Origin: Streptomyces calvus
GTDB lineage: Bacteria > Actinomycetota > Actinomycetes > Streptomycetales > Streptomycetaceae
DNA length: 64,000 bases
Reading direction: 5' to 3'
NCBI RefSeq assembly: GCF_006782915.1
Contig: NZ_VCNP01000056.1
Coordinates: 992,001 to 1,056,000 of the forward strand
A program made the translations under genes and the position numbers. The notes below the pieces were generated by a model. That model made no database searches. It was given only the letters and a program-made list of their open reading frames with translations, and was not told where the DNA came from. Positions 30,828 through 41,363 of this stretch are shown here, piece after piece. The first letter of the stretch is position 1. Each line of letters begins with the position of its first letter.

Positions 30828-32810
30828 GTGCACGTGCTCAATCTGGGAATCCTCGCCCATGTCGACGCCGGTAAGACCAGCCTGACCGAGCGGCTGCTGC
30901 ACTCCGCCGGGGTGATCGAGGAGGTCGGCCGCGTCGACGACGGCAACACCACCACCGACACCCTCGCGCTGGAGCGGCGGCGCGGCATCACCATCAAGTC
31001 CGCCGTCGTCTCGTTCCCGCTGGACGGCGTGACGGTCAACCTGATCGACACCCCCGGCCACCCCGACTTCATCGCCGAGGTGGAGCGGGTGCTCGGCGTG
31101 CTGGACGGCGCCGTGCTGGTGGTCTCCGCCGTCGAGGGGGTGCAGGCGCAGACCAGGGTGCTGATGCGGACCCTGCGGCGGCTGTCCCTGCCGACCCTGC
31201 TCTTCGTCAACAAGATCGACCGGCGCGGCGCCCGCGAGGCGGACGTGCTGCGGGAGATCTCGGCCCGGCTGACCCCCGCGATCGTGCCCATGGCGACGAC
31301 CGAGGACCTCGGCACCCCCGGGGCCCGCTGCGTGCCGGGCCTGTCCCCGACGGCGCCGGACGTCCTCACCGCCCTGGACGACGACCTGCTCGCCGCGTAC
31401 GTCGAGGGCACCGTCACACGGTCCCGGCTGCGGGAGGCGCTCACCGCGGGGACCCGGCAGGCCCGGGTGCACCCCGTTTTTTTCGGCTCCGCCGCCACCG
31501 GCGCCGGCGTCGACGCGCTGCTGGCCGGCGTCCGGGACCTGCTGCCCCCGGCCGACGGCGACCCCGACGGGCCGGTCAGTGCCACCGTGTTCAAGGTGGA
31601 GCGCGGCGGGACCGGGGAGAAGATCGCGTACGCGCGGATGTTCTCCGGCACCCTGCGCGTCCGCGACCGGGTCCCGTTCGGCCCGGACGGCGGTCCGGGC
31701 CGTGCGCAGGGCCGGGTGACCGGGATCAGCGTCTTCGACCGGGGGACGGGCGCCCGCGCCGATGCCGTGCCGGCGGGGCGGATCGCCCGGCTGTGGGAGC
31801 TGGCCGACGTCCGGATCGGCGATGTGATCGGCGAGCCGCGCACGGCCGGCGAACGGTTCTTCGCCCCGCCCACCCTGGAAACCGTCGTCGTTCCCGGACC
31901 CGGAACGGATCCGGGGGCGCTGCATCTCGCCCTCACCCGGCTGGCCGAACAGGACCCGCTGATCGGCCTGCGCCACGACGAGGCGCGCCGCGAGATCTCC
32001 GTGTCGCTCTACGGGGAGGTGCAGAAGGAGGTGTTGCAGGCGACCCTCGCCGAGGAGCACGGGCTCGACGTCGCCTTCCGCGCGACGACGCCCCTGTGCG
32101 TGGAGCGTCCGGCCGGGCCGGGGGCGGCCGTGGAGTTCAACCGCAAGGACGGCAACCCCTTCCTCGCCACGGTCGGTCTGCGGGTGGACCCGGCTCCGGC
32201 CGGATCCGGGGTCGCCTTCCGGCTGGAGGTGGAACTGGGCTCGATGCCGTACGCGTTCTTCAAGGCGGTCGAGGACACCGTGCGCGAGACCCTGGAGCAG
32301 GGGCTGCGCGGCTGGCGAGTCACCGACTGCACGGTCACCCTGACCCACTGCGGTTACTCGCCCCGGCAGAGCCACGCGCACCAGGGCTTCGACAAGAGCA
32401 TGTCGAGCACCGGCGCCGACTTCCGGGGGCTGACGCCGCTGGTCCTCGTGGAGGCGCTGCGGCGGGCGGGCACCGTGGTCCACCAGCCCGTGCACCGCTT
32501 CCGCGTCGAGGCCCCGGCGGACACCCTGGGTGCCCTGCTGCCGGTGCTGGCCGGGCTGGAGGCCGTACCGGACACCACGCGCACCCACGGTGCGCTCTGT
32601 GTGCTCGAGGGCTCGGTGCCGGCGGCCCGGGTGCACGCCCTGGAGCAGCGGCTGCCGGGCCTGACCCGCGGCGAGGGCGAACTGGAGAGCGCCTTCGGGC
32701 ACTACGCCCCGGTCGCCCACGGTCCGGTGCCGGAGCGTCCGCGCACCGACCACAATCCGCTGAACCGGAAGGAGTACCTGCTCAACGTGGCGCGGAGAAC
32801 GGGCGGTTGA
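30828..32810 (+). CDS. Tet(M)/OtrA-like ribosomal protection GTPase
   Basis: A 660-aa EF-G-like translation GTPase from GTG 30828 (GAAGGAC upstream). G1 is AHVDAGKTS (10-18), switch II is DTPGH and G4 is NKID. Domains II to V follow, with the tetracycline-protection hallmark CGYSPRQSHAHQGFDKSMSS region in the domain IV area. The size equals Tet(M), Tet(O) and OtrA. It should bind ribosomes and release tetracycline-type drugs using GTP. No antibiotic biosynthetic genes are adjacent. Within it, codons GTT TTT TTC at 31475-31483 create a run of seven T, very unusual for this base composition. Housekeeping-like paralogues occur in many Streptomyces, so resistance is probable but not certain. Confidence 0.93.
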   Translation: MHVLNLGILAHVDAGKTSLTERLLHSAGVIEEVGRVDDGNTTTDTLALERRRGITIKSAVVSFPLDGVTVNLIDTPGHPDFIAEVERVLGVLDGAVLVVSAVEGVQAQTRVLMRTLRRLSLPTLLFVNKIDRRGAREADVLREISARLTPAIVPMATTEDLGTPGARCVPGLSPTAPDVLTALDDDLLAAYVEGTVTRSRLREALTAGTRQARVHPVFFGSAATGAGVDALLAGVRDLLPPADGDPDGPVSATVFKVERGGTGEKIAYARMFSGTLRVRDRVPFGPDGGPGRAQGRVTGISVFDRGTGARADAVPAGRIARLWELADVRIGDVIGEPRTAGERFFAPPTLETVVVPGPGTDPGALHLALTRLAEQDPLIGLRHDEARREISVSLYGEVQKEVLQATLAEEHGLDVAFRATTPLCVERPAGPGAAVEFNRKDGNPFLATVGLRVDPAPAGSGVAFRLEVELGSMPYAFFKAVEDTVRETLEQGLRGWRVTDCTVTLTHCGYSPRQSHAHQGFDKSMSSTGADFRGLTPLVLVEALRRAGTVVHQPVHRFRVEAPADTLGALLPVLAGLEAVPDTTRTHGALCVLEGSVPAARVHALEQRLPGLTRGEGELESAFGHYAPVAHGPVPERPRTDHNPLNRKEYLLNVARRTGG

Positions 32811-32843
32811 CCGGCACCGCCCGCTCTCCGCGTCCCGGCGCGC

Positions 32844-34106
32844 CTATCCGGCGGACGGGCCGGTCCAGCCGGCCACCACGTGCCCCAGGCGCACCCGCTG
32901 CGGATGGTCGCCGACGGGCACGGAGACGGTCTTCTCGCCGGTCCTGAAGTCGATGGCGGTGACCTGGTCGGCGCCGCTCTCGGAGACCACGCAGGACTTC
33001 CCGTCACCGCTGACGGTCGCCCAGTACGGCTTGGAGACGCTGACCAGCGGGCCCTCCTGAAGGGTGGCGCGGTCGACGACGGTCGCGTAGTCGTCCATGG
33101 TGCCCGCGACGCAGAGCTTGGTGCCGTCGGGCTTCATGGTGATGCCGTGGTGGCGCGAGTCGTTGACCCAGGTGGTGCGGTCGTCGCTGGTGGCCGGGTT
33201 CTTCGGCAGGGTCTTGGTGCGGGTGATGCGGTCGGTGGCGACGTCGTACTCGAAGAAGCCGTTGAAGAACGACACCTGGAAGTACAGCTTCGACTCGTCC
33301 GGGGAGAAGGCGGCCGGGCGGACCGCGTCGGAGTGGTCCTTCAGGCCGACGGCGTCGAGCCGCTCGCGCATGTCGATCACCTTGACCTGCTCGAACGTGG
33401 TGGCGTCGACGACGGTGATGCGGCGGTCGCCCTTCGTCCAGTCCAGCCAGGTCGCGTCCAGCGCGGTGTTGACGTCACCGATGGCCATGTTCCAGATGTA
33501 CTTGCCGTCGCTGCTGAAGACGTTCTCGTGCGGCTTGTCGCCCGTGGCGAACGAACCGAGTTCCTCGCCGGTCCCGATGTCGAGGACGTGCACCCGGTTC
33601 GAGGTCGAGGCCGAGACGGCGACGCGCCGGCCGTCGGGGGAGACCGCCATGTGGTCGGAGCGGTAACCGGACACCGGGAAACGCCAGTTGATCCGGCCGG
33701 TGGCGAGGTCGAGGGAGACCACGTCGGCGAAGCTCGGCCGGGAGACCACCACGGAGGTGCCGTCCGGTGTGGAGTACATGTCGTCGACGAACTGGTCGTG
33801 GCCCTCGCCGACGCTGTTGCGGATGGCCATGAAGTAGATCCAGTGGATCGGGTCGGCGTTGATCTCGGCCATCCGCTCGTCCTTGTCGGGGACGACGTCG
33901 ATCCGGCCGATCCGCGCGAAGTCGCCGGTGGACTCGATGACATCGGCGGTGCCGTCCCAGTTGTTGCCGACGAACATCACCTCGTTCAGGGCGGCGGAGG
34001 AGCCCGGGGCGGGGCCGGCGGCGGTGGCGACGGCGGCGGGCGCGGTGACGGTCAGGGCGAGGGCGGCGGCGAGGACGCACAGGGACCTGGTTCTGCGGGT
34101 CGGCAT
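32844..34106 (-). CDS. Secreted YncE-like beta-propeller protein
   Basis: A 420-aa exported protein with a signal peptide (about 1-30). The remainder is a series of YVTN/WD-like blades, for example YSTPDGTSVVVSRPSFADVV, MAVSPDGRRVAVSAS, VFSSDGKYIWNMA and ITMKPDGTKLCVAG, forming a seven-bladed propeller. There is no catalytic motif, so it probably binds a ligand or another cell-surface component. It is divergent from a TetR regulator at 34291 with a perfect palindrome between, which makes it the probable target of that regulator. There is no downstream partner on its strand. Confidence 0.88.
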   Translation of the reverse strand: MPTRRTRSLCVLAAALALTVTAPAAVATAAGPAPGSSAALNEVMFVGNNWDGTADVIESTGDFARIGRIDVVPDKDERMAEINADPIHWIYFMAIRNSVGEGHDQFVDDMYSTPDGTSVVVSRPSFADVVSLDLATGRINWRFPVSGYRSDHMAVSPDGRRVAVSASTSNRVHVLDIGTGEELGSFATGDKPHENVFSSDGKYIWNMAIGDVNTALDATWLDWTKGDRRITVVDATTFEQVKVIDMRERLDAVGLKDHSDAVRPAAFSPDESKLYFQVSFFNGFFEYDVATDRITRTKTLPKNPATSDDRTTWVNDSRHHGITMKPDGTKLCVAGTMDDYATVVDRATLQEGPLVSVSKPYWATVSGDGKSCVVSESGADQVTAIDFRTGEKTVSVPVGDHPQRVRLGHVVAGWTGPSAG

Positions 34107-34204
34107 GACTGCTTACTCCTTCGCGGGTGGGGGCGGCGTTGTGAGTTGGGCATGCCAAGGCAGGGGAGGGGTGGGAATCTGAACACGCGTGCTTTCAGAA
34201 TCAA

Positions 34205-34220
34205 CTTACTGAAAAGTAAG
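34205..34220. promoter_or_regulatory. TetR-type operator (CTTACT-N4-AGTAAG)
   Basis: A perfect 16-bp inverted repeat, CTTACT-GAAA-AGTAAG, lies between the divergent beta-propeller and TetR genes. An overlapping TTTCAG/CTGAAA repeat spans 34193-34214. Length, symmetry and position fit TetR autoregulation and control of the divergent gene. Confidence 0.75.
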
Positions 34221-34290
34221 GACGGGTGGCCTTCTCCACAAGACCGTGGACACGCCAAAATTGCGGGTGCGTACGACGAGGGGAGGGCCG

Positions 34291-35001
34291 GTGCCGGGCA
34301 GACTGAGGGCACCGAGCGGCCGTTACGCCGGGAAGACGGCCGAGGAGCGGAAGGCCGAGCGGCGCCGGCGCTTCCTCGACGCCGGGCTCGAACTCTTCGG
34401 CGCACGGCCCGGCTACCGGGCCACCACCGTCGCCGCCCTCAGCGAGGCCGCAGGACTGTCGACCCGTCAGTTCTACGAGGAGTTCCGCAGCCTGGAGGAC
34501 GTGCTGGCCGCGCTGCACCTCCAGGTCAACGACCGGGCCGCGGCGGCCGTCCGGGCCGCCGCCGCCGAGACGGCGCACGCCCCGCTCACCGAACGCGTGA
34601 GCGCGATCTTCCACGCCTACGCCGCCGACGTCACCGGCGACCCCCGGCGCATCCGCATCGCCTTCGTGGAGATCATCGGCGTCAGCGCGCGCCTGGAGGA
34701 ACAGCGTCTCGCCCGCCGCGCCCACTGGGTCGACCTGATCTGCGCCGAGGCGCGGGCGGCCGCCGAGCGCGGCGAGGCGGCGCCCCGCGACTACCGCCTC
34801 GCCGCGACGGGATTCATCGGCAGCGTCAACGGACTGCTCCACGACTGGAACGCCGGATGGGTGGACGCCACCCTGGACGAGGTCGTGGAGGAACTGGTCC
34901 GCCAACTACTGGGCATCCTGCGCCCACCGGGATGGACCGGGCGGACGAACCGACCGGGCCCGGCTACTCGTCCCACGCCTGGATCATCGTCTGCCCGGTG
35001 A
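34291..35001 (+). CDS. TetR family transcriptional regulator
   Basis: A 236-aa regulator. I chose GTG 34291 because GGGGAGGG lies 5 bases upstream; GTG 34246 would add 15 residues. The N-terminal helix-turn-helix (about 20-65) contains TVAALSEAAGLSTRQFYEEF followed by RSLEDVL. The C-terminal all-helical ligand domain ends in a Pro/Gly/Arg-rich tail. It diverges from the secreted beta-propeller gene across a perfect operator-like palindrome. Its last 38 bases overlap the convergent SnoaL-like gene. The ligand is unknown. Confidence 0.92.
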   Translation: MPGRLRAPSGRYAGKTAEERKAERRRRFLDAGLELFGARPGYRATTVAALSEAAGLSTRQFYEEFRSLEDVLAALHLQVNDRAAAAVRAAAAETAHAPLTERVSAIFHAYAADVTGDPRRIRIAFVEIIGVSARLEEQRLARRAHWVDLICAEARAAAERGEAAPRDYRLAATGFIGSVNGLLHDWNAGWVDATLDEVVEELVRQLLGILRPPGWTGRTNRPGPATRPTPGSSSAR

Positions 35002-35329
35002 TCCGGCCGTCCCGCAGGGTGAGCATCGACTCCGAGAGCACCCGCACCCCGTCCGGGTACACACAGCTCTCGCAGTAGGCGGCCCGGTCGCCCTGGACCA
35101 CGCACTCCTCGAGCTTGTGCGTCATGTCGCGGCTGTAGACGTCGTCGAGCATGGCGGCGATCTCGTCCCGGCCGCGCAGGACCTTGGGATGGCTGGGCTG
35201 GGTGTTGCGGTCCACGATGAGCAGTTCCGCGTCGTCCGCGTAGAGCGACACCAGCATGGCCGACGTGTCCGCCTCGACGCCCCGGCGCAGTGTGTCGGTG
35301 CCGAAGACCGGTTGTGCCGCGGTTCCCAT
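34964..35329 (-). CDS. SnoaL/NTF2-like protein
   Basis: A 121-aa protein with the cone-shaped NTF2-like fold pattern: an N-terminal helix, then YADDAELLIVDRNTQPSHPKVLRGRDEIAAMLDDV broken by short loops, and C-terminal strands ending SESMLTLRDGRITGQTMIQAWDE. Such small proteins serve as isomerases, cyclases or binding proteins, often in polyketide or stress contexts. No diagnostic catalytic set is visible. It overlaps the TetR gene by 38 bases tail to tail. Confidence 0.85.
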   Translation of the reverse strand: MGTAAQPVFGTDTLRRGVEADTSAMLVSLYADDAELLIVDRNTQPSHPKVLRGRDEIAAMLDDVYSRDMTHKLEECVVQGDRAAYCESCVYPDGVRVLSESMLTLRDGRITGQTMIQAWDE

Positions 35330-35487
35330 GATGACCTACCTCCTGACGAGGCCGCGGCCCGGTCCACGGGCGGGCCGGCACGGCCCCACCTACGAGACTC
35401 CTCCGGCCGTGCGGGCACGGCAAGCCAGGACCGGAACACCCCCGCCCACGCCGCTCACTCCCCGCGCCGCCCACCCAGCCGCGCCGC

Positions 35488-37242
<1,755 letters not shown>

Positions 37243-37375
37243 GTCGCTCCTTCACGGGTCGGAGCGTTCAGGCTACGTCGCGAGGGTGGGCGCGCGGCAC
37301 GGTGGGCGGCACAATGGATCATTCGCGCGTAGGGTCGTTCCCGGACCGACCCCGGCCGACGAAGGGATCAGCGCG

Positions 37376-38461
37376 ATGGCGCAGGAAGTACGCGGTGTGA
37401 TCGCACCCGGCAAGGACGAGCCGGTACGGATCGAGACGATCGTCGTACCCGACCCGGGCCCCGGTGAGGCGGTCGTACGGGTCCAGGCGTGCGGTGTGTG
37501 CCACACGGACCTGCACTACAAACAGGGCGGCATCAACGACGACTTCCCCTTCCTGCTCGGCCACGAGGCGGCGGGCGTCGTGGAGTCGGTCGGCGACGAC
37601 GTCACCGACGTCGCACCCGGTGACTTCGTGATCCTGAACTGGCGTGCGGTGTGCGGGAAGTGCCGCGCCTGTCTGCGCGGACGCCCCTGGTACTGCTTCG
37701 ACACCCACAACGCGAAGCAGCGGATGACCCTCACCGACGGCACCGAACTCTCCCCGGCCCTGGGCATCGGCGCCTTCGCCGAGAAGACGCTGGTCGCCGC
37801 CGGGCAGTGCACCAAGGTCGACCCGGCCGTCGCCCCCGAGGTCGCCGGGCTCCTCGGCTGCGGCGTGATGGCCGGCATCGGCGCCGCCATCAACACCGGC
37901 AGCGTCGGCCGGGGCGACTCGGTCGCGGTCATCGGCTGCGGCGGCGTCGGGGACGCGGCGGTCGCCGGGGCCCGGCTCGCCGGAGCGGCGAAGATCATCG
38001 CCGTGGACATCGACGACCGCAAGCTCGACACCGCCCGCTCCATGGGCGCCACCCACACCGTCAACTCGCGCGAGACCGATCCCGTCGAGGCGATCCGCGA
38101 ACTCACCGGCGGCTTCGGCGCCGACGTCGTCATCGAGGCCGTCGGCCGCCCCGAGACCTACCGGCAGGCGTTCTACGCCCGCGACCTGGCCGGCACGGTC
38201 GTCCTGGTGGGCGTGCCCACTCCCGAGATGAAGCTCGAACTGCCGCTCCTCGACGTCTTCGGCCGCGGCGGCGCGCTGAAGTCCTCCTGGTACGGCGACT
38301 GCCTGCCCTCCCGTGACTTCCCGATGCTGATCGACCTCCACCTCCAGGGCCGCCTGGACCTGGGCGCGTTCGTCACCGAGACCATCCAACTGGACGAGGT
38401 GGAGAAGGCGTTCGAGCGGATGCACCGCGGCGACGTGCTGCGCTCGGTGGTGGTGCTGTGA
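37376..38461 (+). CDS. mscR: S-(hydroxymethyl)mycothiol dehydrogenase / nitrosomycothiol reductase
   Basis: A 361-aa zinc alcohol dehydrogenase starting at ATG 37376 after GAAGGGA. Catalytic zinc ligands lie in CGVCHTD and GHEAAG; the structural zinc site is the Cys-rich CGKCRACLRGRPWYC. The NAD-binding motif is GCGGVG. The INTGSVGRG and FGRGGALKSSWYG regions are typical of the mycothiol-dependent formaldehyde dehydrogenase (AdhE2/MscR) rather than glutathione ADH-III. It oxidises S-hydroxymethyl-mycothiol to the formyl thioester and reduces S-nitrosomycothiol. Its stop overlaps the start of the MBL-fold gene, the usual operon partner in mycothiol-producing bacteria. Confidence 0.93.
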   Translation: MAQEVRGVIAPGKDEPVRIETIVVPDPGPGEAVVRVQACGVCHTDLHYKQGGINDDFPFLLGHEAAGVVESVGDDVTDVAPGDFVILNWRAVCGKCRACLRGRPWYCFDTHNAKQRMTLTDGTELSPALGIGAFAEKTLVAAGQCTKVDPAVAPEVAGLLGCGVMAGIGAAINTGSVGRGDSVAVIGCGGVGDAAVAGARLAGAAKIIAVDIDDRKLDTARSMGATHTVNSRETDPVEAIRELTGGFGADVVIEAVGRPETYRQAFYARDLAGTVVLVGVPTPEMKLELPLLDVFGRGGALKSSWYGDCLPSRDFPMLIDLHLQGRLDLGAFVTETIQLDEVEKAFERMHRGDVLRSVVVL

Positions 38462-39090
38462 TGGCGGCCCGCATCGAACGCCTCGTCACCTCCGGGCAGT
38501 TCAGCCTCGACGGCGGCACCTGGGACGTCGACAACAACGTGTGGATCGTCGGCGACGACCACGAGGCGGTCGTCATCGACGCCGCGCACGACGCCGACGC
38601 CATCGCCGAGGCCGTCGGCGACCGGCGCCTGACCGCCATCGTGTGCACCCACGCCCACAACGACCACATCGACGCCGCGCCCGCCCTCGCCGAGCGCACC
38701 GGCGCCACCATCTGGCTGCACCCCGACGACCTGCCGTTGTGGAAGCAGACCCATCCCGACCGCGACCCCGACTCCTGGCTGGTCGACGGCCAGGTGATCG
38801 AGGCGGGCGGCGCCGACCTCACGGTGCTGCACACCCCCGGCCACGCGCCGGGCGCCGTCTGCCTGTACGACCCGGGGCTCGCGACCGTGTTCACCGGCGA
38901 CACCCTCTTCCAGGGCGGTCCCGGCGCCACCGGCCGCTCCTTCTCCCACTTCCCGACGATCATCGACTCGATCCGGGACCGGCTGCTGACCCTGCCGCCC
39001 GGGACGAAGGTCCTCACCGGCCACGGCGACCCGACCACGATCGGCGCGGAGGCCCCGCACCTGGAGGAATGGATCGCCCGCGGCCACTGA
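38461..39090 (+). CDS. MBL-fold hydrolase, partner of mycothiol dehydrogenase
   Basis: A 209-aa metallo-beta-lactamase-fold protein. The metal motif THAHNDHID (HxHxDH) and the later TPGHAPG and GHGDP histidines are all present. ATG 38461 overlaps the stop of mscR by one base (TGATG); GTG 38458 is equally possible. Glyoxalase-II-like proteins next to MscR are expected to hydrolyse formyl-mycothiol or another mycothiol thioester, releasing the thiol. This role is inferred from the conserved pair and from family chemistry. Confidence 0.9.
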   Translation: MAARIERLVTSGQFSLDGGTWDVDNNVWIVGDDHEAVVIDAAHDADAIAEAVGDRRLTAIVCTHAHNDHIDAAPALAERTGATIWLHPDDLPLWKQTHPDRDPDSWLVDGQVIEAGGADLTVLHTPGHAPGAVCLYDPGLATVFTGDTLFQGGPGATGRSFSHFPTIIDSIRDRLLTLPPGTKVLTGHGDPTTIGAEAPHLEEWIARGH

Positions 39091-39144
39091 GCACGCCGCC
39101 CGGGTGACCGGCGCGAAAAGGTGACAGAAGATGTCCGGCTTACC

Positions 39145-39180
39145 CGTCACTCTCGTAACGACAGCACATCGCGAGTGACG
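39145..39180 (+). promoter_or_regulatory. Inverted repeat abutting ribosome binding site of SDR gene
   Basis: CGTCACTC (39145-39152) pairs with GAGTGACG (39173-39180), with extra inner pairs, and directly precedes the GGGAGG ribosome binding site. It may be an operator or a leader hairpin. Confidence 0.4.
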
Positions 39181-39191
39181 GGAGGCCGTAC

Positions 39192-40106
39192 ATGTCGGAG
39201 CAGTTGAAGGGCAGGGTCGCGCTGGTGGCCGGGGCGACCCGGGGCGCCGGACGGGGCATCGCCGTGGAGCTGGGGGCGGCGGGCGCGACCGTGTACGTCA
39301 CGGGCCGCAGCACGCGCGCCCGCCGCTCCGAGTACAACCGGCCCGAGACCATCGAGGACACCGCCGACCTGGTCACCGAGGCGGGCGGCGAGGGCATCGC
39401 CGTACCCACCGACCACCTGGAGCCCTCCCAGGTGAAGGCCCTGGTCGACCGCATCGCCGCCGAGCAGGGCCGGCTGGACGTCCTGGTCAACGACATCTGG
39501 GGCGGCGAGACGCTCTTCGAGTGGGAGGCACCGGTCTGGGAGCACGACCTGGACAAGGGGCTGCGGCTGCTGCGCCTGGCGGTGGAGACCCACGCCGTCA
39601 CCAGCCACCACGCGCTGCCCCTGCTGCTGCGCCACCCCGGTGGTCTCGTCGTCGAGGTGACCGACGGCACCGACGACTACAACCGCGACCACTACCGCAA
39701 CTCCTTCTTCTACGACCTCGCGAAGTCCTCCGTGCTGCGCATGGCCTTCGCCCTGGGCCACGAACTCGGGCCGCGCGGCGCCACCGCCCTCGCCCTGACC
39801 CCGGGCTGGCTGCGCTCGGAGATCATGCTCGACCACTTCGGGGTGCGCGAGGACAACTGGCGCGACGCCCTCGCGGAGGTCCCGCACTTCGCCATCTCGG
39901 AGACCCCGCGCTACGTCGGACGGGCCGTCGCCGCCCTCGCCGCCGACACGGACGTGGCCCGCTTCAACGGCACCTCCCTCTCCAGCGGCGGCCTCGCCCG
40001 CGAGTACGGCTTCACCGACCTCGACGGCAGCCGCCCGGACGCCTGGCGCTACCTCGTGGAGGTGCAGGACGCGGGCCGGCCCGCGGACACCACCGGCTAC
40101 CGCTGA
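39192..40106 (+). CDS. Short-chain dehydrogenase/reductase
   Basis: A 304-aa SDR. The cofactor loop is GATRGAGRGIA, with Arg residues (TGRSTRARR) after strand 2 that favour NADPH. The catalytic Tyr/Lys pair lies in FFYDLAKSS. The insert after strand 2 and the ILVND-like VLVNDIWGGE segment match the large SDR subgroup close to human DHRS1. The substrate is unknown. ATG follows GGGAGGCCGTAC. It is preceded by an inverted repeat at 39145-39180 and followed by a 146-base gap before the secreted transpeptidase. Confidence 0.9.
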   Translation: MSEQLKGRVALVAGATRGAGRGIAVELGAAGATVYVTGRSTRARRSEYNRPETIEDTADLVTEAGGEGIAVPTDHLEPSQVKALVDRIAAEQGRLDVLVNDIWGGETLFEWEAPVWEHDLDKGLRLLRLAVETHAVTSHHALPLLLRHPGGLVVEVTDGTDDYNRDHYRNSFFYDLAKSSVLRMAFALGHELGPRGATALALTPGWLRSEIMLDHFGVREDNWRDALAEVPHFAISETPRYVGRAVAALAADTDVARFNGTSLSSGGLAREYGFTDLDGSRPDAWRYLVEVQDAGRPADTTGYR

Positions 40107-40252
40107 TCCCGGCCGGCGGCGGGCCGAGCCGTGACGCGTGTCACCGTTTCGTCGCGGCCGGCCCGCCCGTACAACCGAACTTCCCCTCAAGCCGTCTTCC
40201 TGGCAGAGTGCGCAGGCCGGCGCTCACTTCCACGGGAAAGGCAAAACGGACC

Positions 40253-40948
40253 ATGGGGGACATACGTAGACGCGGTGTCGTCGCCCTCGGAGTCACCTCG
40301 CTGGTGGCTCCGCTCACACTCGCGCTGGGCGCGGCCCCGGCGCAGGCCGCGAGCTGCACCACGACCGCGGGCCCGTACCAGAAGCAGGTGGAGAAGTTCC
40401 TCGGCCGCCCGGTCGACGGCAAGCAGTCCTCCGCCGACTGCAAGGCCATCCGCGCCTTCCAGACCAAGCACGGCATCACACCGAACATCGGGTACGCCGG
40501 TCCCGTCACCTGGGGCGTGATGAACCTGATGAACAAGCAGAAGGCCGTCGGGAAGAACCCCAACAAGTCGGGCAAGTGCCCGGTCAACAAGGGTCGCATC
40601 GCCTGTGTGGACCTCACGCTGCAACTCAGCTGGATCCAGGACGGCAAGAAGCTCGTGTACGGGCCGGTGCCCGTCCGTACCGGCCGTGACGGCCACGAGA
40701 CCCGCACCGGGGCGAAGAAGATCTACTGGCGCAACATCGACCACGTCTCGACCATCTACGACGTGCCGATGCCCTACAGTCAGTTCTTCGACGGCGGCCA
40801 GGCCTTCCACTCGGCCGGCGTGAGCATGTGGAACCCGCCCGGCTCGCACGGCTGCGTGAACATGACGAAGACCGACGCCAAGAAGTACTGGTCGCTGCTG
40901 AAGAACGGTGACGACGTCCACGTGTACGGCCGCAAGCCGGGCACCTGA
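40253..40948 (+). CDS. Secreted L,D-transpeptidase with peptidoglycan-binding domain
   Basis: A 231-aa exported protein from ATG 40253 (GGGAAAGG upstream). A signal peptide (about 1-33, ending AQAA) is followed by a PG_binding_1 domain (about 38-92, KFLGRPVDGKQ to GPVTWGVMN) and a YkuD L,D-transpeptidase domain (about 110-230). The active-site motif HGCVN is present with Cys201 and His199, and an upstream His186. It should form 3-3 cross-links in peptidoglycan, or related bonds, outside the membrane. The upstream gap has the repeat GTGAC-GCGT-GTCAC (40131-40144). A very strong hairpin follows the stop. Confidence 0.93.
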   Translation: MGDIRRRGVVALGVTSLVAPLTLALGAAPAQAASCTTTAGPYQKQVEKFLGRPVDGKQSSADCKAIRAFQTKHGITPNIGYAGPVTWGVMNLMNKQKAVGKNPNKSGKCPVNKGRIACVDLTLQLSWIQDGKKLVYGPVPVRTGRDGHETRTGAKKIYWRNIDHVSTIYDVPMPYSQFFDGGQAFHSAGVSMWNPPGSHGCVNMTKTDAKKYWSLLKNGDDVHVYGRKPGT

Positions 40949-40952
40949 ACCC

Positions 40953-40988
40953 CTCCCGGGCCCCCGGTGCGGACCGGGGGCCCGGGAG
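40953..40988. terminator. 16-bp hairpin after L,D-transpeptidase gene
   Basis: A perfect 16-bp stem (40953-40968 with 40973-40988) with a GCGG loop lies 5 bases after the stop. Confidence 0.85.
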
Positions 40989-41114
40989 CGGCCGGGGTGT
41001 GAACTCGCCCACGTTGCTTGGCAGATGGACGTGATCAGCAACACTGTCGGAAATGTCCGATGAGCGTGCGATTACTCACAGCGCCTTCACGTCCGGCGCC
41101 GTATGCTTCACAGC

Positions 41115-41288
41115 ATGTCCACCAGTGTTGAACCCTCCTCCGAGCGATCGGCTGCCGAGGTCAACGAGGAGATCCGGGCCCTGTGGCTCCGGTCGGGCGG
41201 GACACTCAGCGTCGAACAGCGCGAGGAGTACCAGCGCCTGGTCCAGGAGTGGGCCTCCGCCCTCACGCAGCCGGTCAGGGCGGCCTGA
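41115..41288 (+). CDS. Small hypothetical protein (57 aa)
   Basis: A 57-aa protein from ATG 41115; ATG 41103 is a possible earlier start, but TATGCT there looks more like a -10 element. The middle is a helical segment, VNEEIRALWLRSGGTLSVEQ, followed by REEYQRLVQEWASAL. It has no Cys, no signal and no membrane helix. Composition and codon use support a real gene. Its end is 75 bases from the end of the convergent membrane-anchored protease. Function unknown. Confidence 0.65.
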   Translation: MSTSVEPSSERSAAEVNEEIRALWLRSGGTLSVEQREEYQRLVQEWASALTQPVRAA

Positions 41289-41363
41289 GCGCCGCCTCGA
41301 CTCCACGGCTCCGGCCGACCGGGCACCCGTGACCCACAGCGGGTGCCCCCTCTCACCTCTCCC

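Noticed and set aside
40131..40144. GTGAC-GCGT-GTCAC repeat before the L,D-transpeptidase gene as an operator
   Set aside because: Only 5-bp arms with a non-symmetric centre; expected by chance in GC-rich DNA, and no regulator is adjacent.
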